Part shown: piece after piece, positions 9,195-57,015 of the stretch
How positions within the stretch are numbered: position 1 is the first letter of the stretch
Layout: each line of letters begins with the position of its first letter
Assembly (NCBI RefSeq): GCF_901933205.1
Contig: NC_044572.1
Coordinates: forward strand, 62,220,965-62,284,964
Reading direction: 5' to 3'
DNA: 64,000 nucleotides
Origin: Camarhynchus parvulus
Taxonomy: Eukaryota > Chordata > Aves > Passeriformes > Thraupidae
Program-made: the position numbers and the translations under genes
The notes under the pieces: generated by a model
What the model saw: only the letters and a program-made list of their open reading frames with translations
Database searches by the model: none
What the model was told of the DNA's origin: nothing

Positions 9195-10005
9195 AATTAT
9201 GATATCACTACATTTTATTGCAATATAGTACTATTTAAGCACTTTTAAAAATGCAAGGTGTACAAAGATTAAATTAAGACTGTAAATTGACTAAATATTT
9301 GGTTTTTATATAAATAGGTCATAACCACACTGTGTTGACATGTAATACTGTTATAATACAACAGTTAAACTGGTGAGCCTACACAACAGAAGCTGTCTGT
9401 AGTTAAACAAGGAAACGAAGTTGAAAAGACCATGTTAAAACAAAAAACTACTAAGATCAACAGGTTGGGATTGTAAGTAGCAACAAACATATTCACTCAG
9501 CTCCTGAGTAATTCAAGTTTTACAGTACACATTAAAAAATATCATTTCTTCCCATCAACACTATATATCCAAACCATTTGCATTTTGCAAATTACACTGA
9601 TTGAACTATGTAACAATGGGGGTGGAGGTTGGCAAGTCATCCTGCTTGACGTTTACATCACCCACATGCTAATACATCCATGTTTTCTATTCTTCCGTCC
9701 CACCACAAGGTAGCAGGATTTTTGGTTTGTTTTGGACAATCGTTCAAAGGATTGGTACTTGTCAATTTGGATGTCTGACGTTACCAGTGATATTTTCAAC
9801 TCTTAGTTGTCTAAGAGGTTTAAAGATGGAAATCTCCTAACACTAAGTTAGAAATCATTTGCATCATGCTGTAAACTAGGAAGCAACATAAAGCGACAGA
9901 CTTGTCCTTAGTACATAATTAAAATTCCAAATTCCAGTCAGCAGAGCTGGTCTACTTTCCATGTTGAATATGCCACAACGCCTTTCAGACCTTCAAAATG
10001 CATAG
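9195..10005 (-). other. RANBP9: RANBP9 3'UTR
   Basis: AT-rich sequence between the TAG stop at 10006-10008 and the inferred cleavage site below the AATAAA. No open frame of note. The extent is inferred from the poly(A) signal only. Confidence 0.6.
9214..9219 (-). terminator. RANBP9: RANBP9 poly(A) signal (AATAAA on minus strand)
   Basis: TTTATT on the plus strand is AATAAA in RANBP9 sense, about 790 bases after the stop. I saw no other such hexamer between it and the stop. It implies a 3'UTR of about 0.8 kb. Confidence 0.7.
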
Positions 10006-47774
<37,769 letters not shown>

Positions 47775-48400
47775 CCCGGCTCCGGCCTCCTCCTGCTCCT
47801 CCGCCGCCACCTCCCGCGGCGGTCGCGACTGTCACCGGACGGGCCCGGGGGCGGAGCGACGGGCAGGCCCGGGGCCGTGCGGAGCGCGGGTCACCCCCAC
47901 AACCGGAGCGTCTCGGTAGAAGACGGGGGGCGGGGTGGGGGGAGGGTTGGCGATGACGGCGGCCGGTGGAGGTGCCCGATGGGAGCGAGGGGCGTCGCGG
48001 GGCGCGGCGGGGCTGGGGGCGAGACGGGCAGAGCAGCGGCGGCGGCGCCGGGCGGAAGCGGGAGGCGGGCGGGGGAGCGGGCGCCGCGGCGGCGGGGCTG
48101 GCTCGGCCCCCGGCCCCTCCTCCGGTCGGGGGCGCGCCCGGCGCGCACACGCTCCGTCCGGCCCCCGGCGCCCCGCCGCCGCGCGCCCCCGCATCAGCTG
48201 AGCCCGCGGCCCCGCCCCGCCTCCTCCCCGCGCTCGCGGCGGGGCGGGGTCTCCGCCCCTCGGCGGGCGCGAGGCGCGGAGGGAGGGGAGCGGGGCGGGG
48301 GAGGGAGGGACGTGAGGGATGAGAGTTGGTCTGGTGGTACCGACAAGGGCCCTTGGGGGTGGTGCTGGAGCGATCCGTACGGTCCCGAGCTGCTGTAGGG

Positions 48401-48530
48401 CTCTCTGGCGTGACCCGGACCTGTGGCGAGCTTTTCTCCAGGAGGAAGTCTGCGCGATCGGTGGCTTACTGAAGGGTGCTGCTGCCGAGGGCCAGCCAAA
48501 TGGTGACTGGCCCCTCGTCATGAAATTATC
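48401..48530 (+). repeat. Copy A of a diverged direct repeat beside the RANBP9 promoter
   Basis: Starts CTGGCGTGACCCGGACCTG and ends GGCCCCTCGTCATGAAATTA. Copy B at 48801-48985 starts CTGGTGTAACCCAGACCTG and ends GTCCCTTCCTGATGAAATTA. Copy A is shorter and richer in CpG. The family is not recognised. Confidence 0.55.
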
Positions 48531-48726
48531 ATGGAATCAGAATATGCCGCTGGAGAGTTTTGTCCAAATGTGTCTTCAACTCTGCCAGGCTTGGTGCTGT
48601 GACCACTTCCATGGGGAGCCTGTTCCAGTGCGCAACTACCCTCTGGGTGAAGAATGTTTTCCTGATCTCTACCCTAAACCTACCCTGACACAGCTTTATG
48701 CTGTTTTCCTCGAGTCCTGTCACTGA
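48528..48726 (-). mobile_element. CR1 fragment, minus orientation
   Basis: In plus sense it shows the reversed CR1 block GGGGAGCCTGTTCCAGTG, then ACCCTCTGGGTGAAGAATG and CTACCCTAAACCTACCCTG. It begins right after copy A and lies between the two direct-repeat copies. Confidence 0.88.
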
Positions 48727-48750
48727 CATTACAGTCATGAGACTGTAATG
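48727..48750. repeat. Perfect 10-base inverted repeat with 4-base loop
   Basis: CATTACAGTC, loop ATGA, GACTGTAATG. It lies at the end of the CR1 fragment. No function is assigned. Confidence 0.8.
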
Positions 48751-48800
48751 ATAATTCTCTTCTCAGTGTTGACCTGGGCACATCAGATCTGTTGAAAAGT

Positions 48801-48985
48801 TTTCTGGTGTAACCCAGACCTGCTGAAAGGTTTTCTCTGGGACAAAGTCAAGCTGACCCTCAGAGGGGTAATGGGGACACACATTAACCCTCAGTGTGTT
48901 AATGACCAATTCAAAAGGATTAACTAACCAGAGTGAGTCCAATGGGGATTGTCCCTTCCTGATGAAATTAAACAGTCATAATGCC
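48801..48985 (+). repeat. Copy B of the diverged direct repeat
   Basis: Partner of 48401-48530. It has about 50 extra AT-rich bases in its middle. A small internal repeat precedes and enters it: CTGTTGAAAAGTTTTCT (from 48789), then CTGCTGAAAGGTTTTCT. Confidence 0.55.
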
Positions 48986-49103
48986 AGCCCTTTTCCTCCC
49001 GGTATGACCTGGGCTTGCAATACGTAATAGCTGCCATGACCCACAAGCAGTGCTGGATCAAATGACAGTTCTTATAAAAGAACATAAACTATGTACATAC
49101 ACC

Positions 49104-49106
49104 CAC

Positions 49107-49139
<33 letters not shown>

Positions 49140-49142
49140 TAT
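49104..49142 (+). repeat. (AT)n(AC)n compound microsatellite
   Basis: An AT run passing directly into an AC run. Confidence 0.92.
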
Positions 49143-49694
49143 GTGAACTCCAGCCACTCACTGTCATTTCACTCTAGTCCACTGCAAGTGATCTATTAAC
49201 AAGAACCTCAGTTACCCTGCCTTCAGGTGCGGGTCATGATATTGAGTTGGAGAAGAATGAGAAGGTGGCATGGCAGCAGGCTCTGTCACCATTGGGAATG
49301 ATTTGGGATGGCAGCTAGGGAAAATGGAGACAGGCTGGTGTGTGCCACCAAGGAGGCTGTGCCTCCTGACAAGCACAACGTGGGTCGGCTGCCTTGTGTC
49401 CAACACTGCAGCTGGTATGGGGAAATGCCACTGAGAGCGTTTCGCAGAGATGGGAAAGCTTGGGAATGCCTCAGCTCAGGAAGACAGGAGGAGCAGCACA
49501 GTGTTTCTGAGGGGGTTTTGTTTGGGGCCTGTTTTCCTTTGGTTTGTGTGTTGCAGGGTGGTTTTGTTTGTGCTTAATGTTGTTGGTTATTCAGTTGTTG
49601 CCTGCACTAATATATGGCAGCAGTGAAAGAGAAATGGTTTACAGATTGGCAAGCTTGCCTTGGAAAACATTAGGAAAAGAAGAAATGTCATTGG

Positions 49695-50185
49695 CAAATC
49701 TAGAGCTTGTGTCCAGTTCTGGGCTCCTCAGTACAAGAAAAAACAAGGAGTTCTGGAGAGGGTTCAGCAGAGGCCACAAAGATGATGAGGGGTCTGGACC
49801 ATCTCTCTTATGAGGAGAAGCTGAGGGAGCTGGGCCTGTTTAGTCTGGAGAAGAAAAGACTGAGAGAGCATCTCATTTATGCATATAAATATCTCTAAGG
49901 TGGGTGTCAAGAACATGGACTCTTTTCAATGGTACCCAGCAACAGGACAAGGAGCAGTGCCTATAAATTAAAACAGAAGTTTCACCTGAACATGAGGAAG
50001 TTTACATCGAGAATGGCAGAGCACTGAATGGACTGCCTGGGGAAGCTGTGGAGTCTCCCTCTCTGGAGGCATTCCAAACACACCTGGATGTGCTTCTGTG
50101 TCACCTGCTCTAGGTGACCCTGTCTTGGCAACAAAGTTGGACTGGACGAGCTCTTTCAACCCTAAAAATTTTGTGATTCTATGAA
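49695..50185 (+). mobile_element. CR1 LINE, 5'-truncated
   Basis: Contains the end of CR1 ORF2 in broken frame ([20 protein letters not shown]), then the 3' block with CTGGGGAAGCTGTGGAGTCT and the tail TTTTGTGATTCTATGA. Confidence 0.9.
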
Positions 50186-50189
50186 CCCA

Positions 50190-51220
50190 AAATGTTGATC
50201 ACTTCACAAACCCTTTTCCAGCTGCCAGCATATTGGAGATGTGCACAGGCACAGCAGCAGGAAAAAGAGGAGGTTAATTATGCTTCATCTGTGTGAAATG
50301 GCGTGTGAGCTAATGGAGGTGTGACACTCATGAACGCTTGTAAGAAGCTAAACATTTCTCACCTATAGTTACCAAAATATCCTGTCACATGCAACTGCTT
50401 GGTGATGTCTAATAGCATTTATGGCTGGACAAATTGCAGTTATCTAAAAATACCCTATCAGGAGGAGCTGCAAACGGTACAAGAGTAGAAGTGCCTAGGA
50501 TGGATGTTGAAACACAAGCTGGACCATACCTGAGGTAAATTACCCTGGCACTGTAGGCTATCTCCCACTATATATGTTTGCTTTCTAATATCTAGATGTT
50601 GTTGTAAACTGTGAAGCTTAGATGTTTACATTTTTATTAAAAATACAGTATTTGGCTAACAATAGACATTGGGAGATACATTTGTTATGTTCCTATGTGT
50701 AGATGTGTCTTAAGTCTTTTGTGATTGTCAGTAAATCTTCTGCCATATCTACTTCCTCAGTTGTGTCTCATTTCTAGCATTTGTGCCAAAATGTTTCATG
50801 TCACCCATTTGAGATTGCTACCATGAGGTTCCTGTTTCTTGAACAGTTAGACAGGAGAGCAAATGTTTGTGCCCTTACTTCTTGACATTATTTGCTACTT
50901 TGCTACTCTGGTTGCTTTTATCACATCTTTTGCCATCTTTCAAGGATAAATAATCCAAGTGTAACAAAGCATTGTTTTTTATAAAACTCTTTTCTCCAAA
51001 CTATGCACCTAGACAAACACATTCACATCACTTTTTCTGAGTGAGATAGACTGGACACTATGCCAGAGGTTTTGTAGAGAATTCTAATAATTGGTGTTAA
51101 CCAGTATGTTACTTATTCCTCCTGTGTTCTACTAACTTGTTTTCTGACTACAGCTTTGTGAGGATTAGAAATAGCAGATAGATATTTACATAAATGCCCA
51201 GTTTACTTTCCAGTTTAGTA
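50190..51220. other. Intergenic sequence, nothing recognised
   Basis: AT-rich unique-looking sequence with no exon, RNA gene or repeat family that I can name. Confidence 0.5.
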
Positions 51221-51224
51221 TAAA

Positions 51225-51800
51225 TGAATGGGAGCTTGTCAGATTTAGAAGCAGCACTCACATCCCTCCCTAACGTGCGTTGTTTTGCATTTTCAGTATT
51301 GAATTTAATTCACCATTACATGGTGCATTCTGTTTCGTTAGCACTTCCTCATCATCACAGTCCCCTCTTGTCTTGCTTAGCTGAAATAATTATGACAGCT
51401 GCAAATGTTGCCATCTCACAATACAGCCCTCTTTCTAGATCAGTGGTAAATACAGCAGCAATATGAGACTTGCTGCAGAGCCCCAAAGCTGGCTGGCACT
51501 AACCTTCCGCCATCGCAGAAACTTGCAGTTCAATTCTGCTCTTTGTTTTCCATCTCCAGTTTTTGAACCATGATTGTACTTTTCTTTTTGCCCAGTGATT
51601 ACTTAGCTGCTTGAGTCCTTTCTGGCTTAGAGATTTAATCAAAGGCCTTTTGAAACACTGTAAAACATTGACTAGTCCACCAAAATCTCTTTGATTTTTT
51701 GGGGTGGTTTCTTTTTTTCATGCTTTCAAAGAATTTCAGTAGGTGGATCAGCTAGAGATTATTTAGCTTTGCAGAAAGCCATGCCCGCCTTTTGTTAGGC
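51225..51800 (-). mobile_element. Old LINE (CR1/L3-like) reverse-transcriptase relic
   Basis: Plus-strand landmarks appear in the spacing expected for a reversed old CR1/L3 ORF2: CATTTTCAGTATTGAATTTA, CAGCTGCAAATGTTGCC (the reversed FADD catalytic region), CAAAGGCCTTTTGAAACACT (reversed FQKAF motif) and GCTTTGCAGAAAGCCATGC (reversed GFCKGK region). It is full of changes and indels and no open frame remains. Orientation is minus. Confidence 0.6.
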
Positions 51801-53075
51801 CTAATTTTGACATTTAAATGCAAACATTCTCTTCTGTATGCTTGGTTTTCATTTATGTTTACTTTTAGGGACCATTTCTATCAAGGAAGAAGCGATCCAA
51901 GCATTCCAGGCACTGAGGGTATTTGTTTGGCCTCTTGTTGAGCCTATCAACAGGGAGTCAACGTGTGGAACATGTGTTTTAAAGTGAGTGCAGGTGATCA
52001 CTCCCTCAGTCCAGGAGCCATATCCTCCAGGCAGATGTGCTATGTGGGCATCAGCTCACTGTCAGTACACCCGTTGCTCTCCTTGGGGAATCCAGAGCCA
52101 GAGGACAGGGGAGAGAAACTCCGGCTGACACCCTTCAGGCAGCACCAGTAGGAGTGAAACTGTCCTGATGGCACAAACACATCTTCTTCTCACAGCAGAG
52201 CTTTGTGCACGGCCTCGATGTCGCAGAGGTTAATTTAGCTCCTGGATCCTGTGTTGGCTGCTCTCTGTGTTTTCATTAAGAGTGAGTAAGTGGGCTAGGG
52301 CCATCTGTGCCAGTGATGCCGATAGCATTCTGGCTGTCATCAAGAAACAGAGGCAGGATTCTCCTTGGGAGTCTATTTCTGTATGTGTCCTTTGTCCCTG
52401 CTGTAGGACCAAGCCTCCTAGTTGCACATGAATTTAGTGCTTGTGCTGTGGCTGCCAGCCTGACACATTTCCAGCCACTTCCCTGAAATTTAATATCTCC
52501 CGTTTGTAGTGATGGTAACTGTTTGCTGTTCTTTGTTTAGTATTCCTCCCAGTTAAGCTTTTCCAGTGCGTAGTTTCTTTGTAACTGTTTTGGAATTAAT
52601 TTTCCTGCTTCTAGAAGCTGCTTGGAAATCAGCAGTGTGTTATTTATTATTGTGCCTACTGAGCTGATTTACTGATCCTAGCAAGAAAAGAAAACCACTA
52701 AGAAGTAGGCAATGATATTTGAACAGTATGAAGGATAGATTTCTTTAAGCTACCTGAGCCCTTTTCTCCTTTTTAGCCCTACTGATTTAATTGCTTATGT
52801 ATAGGATAGGCTTGATGAACTGACAAATGGAAGACTTGCCAAAATGAATCACATATGAATTAGAGGCCATCATCACCTATTAACTTTGTTGAATCAAATG
52901 GTAATCCATTTGCAATTTAAGTATTACTATATTGCTGCTCACAGTGCATCTGCTTTGATAAAGCTGAGCAATCTACTCATAGAAATAGTTTTGTTGTATG
53001 ACTCAACTATGCCTGTGCTATCTTAGAGCAAAAGTGATTAGAAATCTCACTTGTTTGCCAATGCTTCAGTTGTGG

Positions 53076-53135
53076 TATTTATATATCTATACAATATATC
53101 GGGAGAGATAGATAGATAAATATCTATATTTAGTT
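53076..53135 (+). repeat. Degenerate TA/GATA simple repeat
   Basis: Contains TATATATCTATA and GATAGATAGATA. Confidence 0.8.
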
Positions 53136-54902
53136 AGTTTTGGTACTTGAACATCAGCATGTATACACAGCGGGATCAGGCTTGTTCTCTTTATTCTGTT
53201 CTTACCTTTCTGGGCTGTACATGAGCACTGTGACCTACAGGCACACCAAGTTTTATAGAAGTATGATTCACTCTTTATACACAATCTCACCAAATTTAAT
53301 CCCTGCAGTCCAATTTTTCTTTTATTATTTCTTTGTGTTTTGTTAATGAGTTTAGAGAGTTTATTCGTAGCTAACTTTATGCTTTTCTTCCAAATAACTA
53401 TTCACATGTCTTTACCATATCCTGTTTCCACACTGAAGAACAATTATTCTGTATCATTTTCTGGTGCATAGACTTGTGGATTTTTTATTTAATATTAAAA
53501 GTCAGTTTAAGGAGAACTGAAAATCTGTTCACTGGAATAGCTCAAAAATAGAAGATTTTATAGTCTCCGCTGCCTGGGTTACTGTACAAGCATCGTATTC
53601 CAACTAAAATCTCAAAATGTGTACAAAAATAAAATGCCCTCCATGCTGAATAGAATGTTTTTTATTCACAACAGAAATTTATGTGGGGGCAGGATAGAAA
53701 ATATGATAAGACACATTGGCTTATTCCCTTTGTGAAAGCAGATATCAAACTATAGCACTAGTATAGAACCACTAGAGAAGTGATTCTCAGCTAGAAGGAC
53801 AAGATCCATTTCTGAGTCATCATGAATTTCTGCCGAGGGTGGAAGCAAGTTGGCATGATTTAAATGTTGAAATATAAGGAAAACTATTGAAGGGTGACTA
53901 AAAAAAAACCCCACAGCAGCCAGATTTTCTATGGGAAAAGAGTTTGTTTGACCAGATCAGCCAGAATTAAAAAAATCCTGTTGTGGTGTGTAACCAAGGC
54001 TGAAGGACAGGAGGAGATGAAATGAAAGTGAAGAGCTCACCACACAGCCTTCTTGGACTAATGGATGGAAACACTCTGCACTCCCTTTTGTCTTACCCTG
54101 GCTGGGCACATCAGCAGGCTGACTCCTGCGAGTGCCTGGAGCCATTCCAGCAACCTTTTAGCTAGTGGGGGGCAGGTGGGTCACAAAACTGCCGAGTTTG
54201 GAAACTACTCTGTGGCCAGGCACCATAAGACACCCTCTCTGTGATGTTTAGGATGGAAATGTAAGAGTTATGTGCTTTTGGTAAACAATTTAAGTTCCCC
54301 TGGCAAACCAGGCAGTGTTTTGTTTCCAGCCTGTGCATTGGTAGGGTGCCCATTACCATAGATGAGCAAGCTCAAAGACTGCAGGCTTTCAGAAACACAT
54401 GGGATGTGTCAAGCTGACCCACTTCTTGAAAGCCAGGCCAGGCCTTTGTGAAATGTCCTGTACTTGTTAGATGTTAGGATGTCAAGAATGTTTAAGTCTC
54501 CACTGACGCGATAATTATTGTTATGGTGTTTATAGAGGTGGGAGGGCCCTAAGGGAAAGGCGGCCAAAAAGAAGAATCCGGAAGTGAGATGAATAAGGCT
54601 TCAGGAATTGCACACAGATAGAGTTTTGTCTTGCTTTTCTCTTTAGCTCACTTGGGTCTTCAGTAACAGAGATGCTTACATATGAGAAACTATTTTTTCC
54701 TCTCTGCATCTGTCACACGTACAAATTTAAATGCTCCACATGTTAATTTAGTGGCAAAAGTGGATTTTAAATGGACTTTTAGTGATGTGAAATTGTCAGG
54801 TGAAAACACAGTGTTCTAATAATCTTCAGCTACTGTAGCTGCTCCCATTCCTACCAATCTGTAGTTTGTCTCTTTCACATCTGTTCCAGGGAAACAAGCA
54901 CT

Positions 54903-54947
54903 GAATCCTGAATATCTGCTGAAATCTGGAATCCTGAATATCTGCTG
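54903..54947 (+). repeat. 19-base direct repeat, 26-base offset
   Basis: GAATCCTGAATATCTGCTG occurs twice, separated by AAATCTG. Confidence 0.9.
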
Positions 54948-55589
54948 CGCTTTTTAGACTGTAGCATTATATTGTACATGACCAATCACTATTTTATGAT
55001 TTATGGAATATGTTAAATATACAAGAAGCATGTAGCATGTACAGACAATTGCCTTCTTTTATTTCAGAAGTAAAAAAACCCCATGTGTCTACAAAGCACA
55101 TTGTCTGACAAAATGCAAAGTATTTTTCTGACTTTGTTCAGTCATAGTAACTTTGGAGAATACTTGCATGACAGAGCAATTAAAATGTTTCAAACAAGGT
55201 CATGATTTTGCAGGTGATTGTTTTTAAGATTAGCTTGCCATTATGTATGCTGTCATGATTGCAGTGTATATGCTCAGAAGCTTGGAGGAAGAGTAGCTTC
55301 CTGTTCCAGTACATATTATTATTATGATCAGCAATTATTGTTGTTTGCCAATCCAGACCTATGCTAACCTCTGTCATCAACAATATTGTTTAATCAGCTT
55401 GAAAATGACTAAATCTTATCTACTTGACAGCTTCTTTTATCTTACCTTATGAACTTGTCTGTGTGAGGATATTATAGAATATTATATAAAAATCTCAGTC
55501 TATAAAAACCACAGTATCATCACTGATTTGTCACAGCTGCATGGCACTGCCTCCCTTTGAAGTGTCTCAGTAATAATTCCTTTCTAGGA

Positions 55590-55725
55590 ATCAAAAAGTT
55601 GAGAAAATCTGAGGGATTCTCTAACCTCCTGTCCCCTCCATGGCTGGACCTGCTATGCCATGAGCATTCCTGACAGGCACTTGCTTAAACTCTTCATTAA
55701 ACATCCTGTGACTGAGACACTAACA
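55590..55725 (-). mobile_element. Possible old CR1/L3-like fragment
   Basis: CTGACAGGCACTTGCTTAAA followed by CTTCATTAAACATCCTGTGA resembles the reversed 3' part of old CR1-type elements. The match is weak and the ends are unclear. Confidence 0.3.
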
Positions 55726-56640
55726 AGTTTCTCTTGTGTTTTGACTAGCAGCAATGCTTGAGTGGTTTGAAAATACATATTTAATTTGGATAATCTGAAA
55801 ATTAAATGGAATACAAGCACTTCTGTTGCTTTAAATTTTTTTCAACAGATATTTTTGAAACATAGAATTTACATTTTGATCCAGATTTACATTGCCACAG
55901 TGAGTGTTCAAAACTCATGAGTCAATGCCCACCCACAAATGAAGTTGGCTTAAAAGCCCATTTTCTTAAAAATAAGACATTTAGAGAAGATAGGTAGGCG
56001 GTTGGTTATTTGCCATCTGTTTTATGAGTTTTTAGGAGACTTTCTTTTCATATTTACAAGTTTTGTGGTACAGAAAATTAAAAACTTGCTTAAAAAATAG
56101 AAAAGGTAGGATTCTTACTGCAGTCTCTTGACTTTGACCCCAGAACAAAAAAGTGTTGAAGGATTTGCAATGAAATAATAAAAATCAGCCACCCCTAATT
56201 TGACCTGACAGCGTTCTCCTCAGTGCTACAGCTTTGTAGAGAAACAAACAGTAATCTGTGTATATAGGTCCCCTCACATTTAATATATTTGGCATATTTT
56301 GAGAAAGGCTGAGGAAAAGTGTGGAGTGCAAATCCTTTCCATCTCAAAAAGCTCTCCATTGTATACTGCTAACTGCAGTTTTATTTTTCTCCTTCTTAAA
56401 GTAATTAATGCATAACAAGGCTTTGTAATAGGCAAATACTGTCTGTACTCCTGGGTTGTAATAAGTTAAGCCTCGTGGTAGAGAGGAATTTATTTTAAAA
56501 CATAGAGTTTGCAGTAAAATAACAATTCACTGTTGTCATGGATTTGTCACATTTGGCTTCTTCTTGGTAATTAAAGGAACTTTTCAATAAACAAGCGATT
56601 TACTTAATTTTAATGGTCTGTTCTGGGATAAACTTGCTTG

Positions 56641-56720
56641 TTAGAGCCTCCTTATTTCTTCTGGTGAATATATTGTGCCCTTGTGTTAGAGAGTCCTTAT
56701 TTCTTCTAGTGAATATGTTA
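56641..56720 (+). repeat. Imperfect tandem repeat, 45-base offset
   Basis: TTAGAGCCTCCTTATTTCTT and TTAGAGAGTCCTTATTTCTT each continue with CT(G/A)GTGAATAT. It adjoins the CpG-rich patch that follows. Confidence 0.85.
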
Positions 56721-56759
56721 CCTTGCTGACGCACCAAACAACTTTGAGCAAACTCTGTG

Positions 56760-57015
56760 AATGCAAAGACCTCCTTTTGTGCAGCACCTTGCACTCAGCT
56801 GGCGGGCTTGGTGAGAGCAGCTCGCGAGTTTCCTGGAGTGCCGTATTAAATTCATATGCGTCGTAGCGTTTGTCCCTGGCTCTGAACCCACCCTTCCAAA
56901 GGTGCAATCTGTAGGAGGCCCAGTGCTGTAGGGAAGGTCAGCCCCTCCAACACTAACCAATAGCAGGAAGTTGTACTGGAGAGCCAGCTCATTAGCGAGA
57001 GCGATGCAAATCCCA
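56760..57015. promoter_or_regulatory. CpG-rich patch with octamer and CCAAT motifs, unassigned
   Basis: An isolated stretch keeps several CpG (CTCGCGAG, TGCGTCGTAGCG, AGCGAGAGCG) in an otherwise CpG-poor region. It carries CCAAT at 56957-56961 and the octamer ATGCAAAT at 57004-57011. Candidates are an LTR promoter, a small promoter or enhancer, or a relic. No transcript can be deduced. Confidence 0.3.

Noticed and set aside
47775..47810. Possible N-terminal extension of RANBP9 from an in-frame GTG
   Set aside because: It is not an ATG, and the conserved protein start MSGQ lies just inside it.
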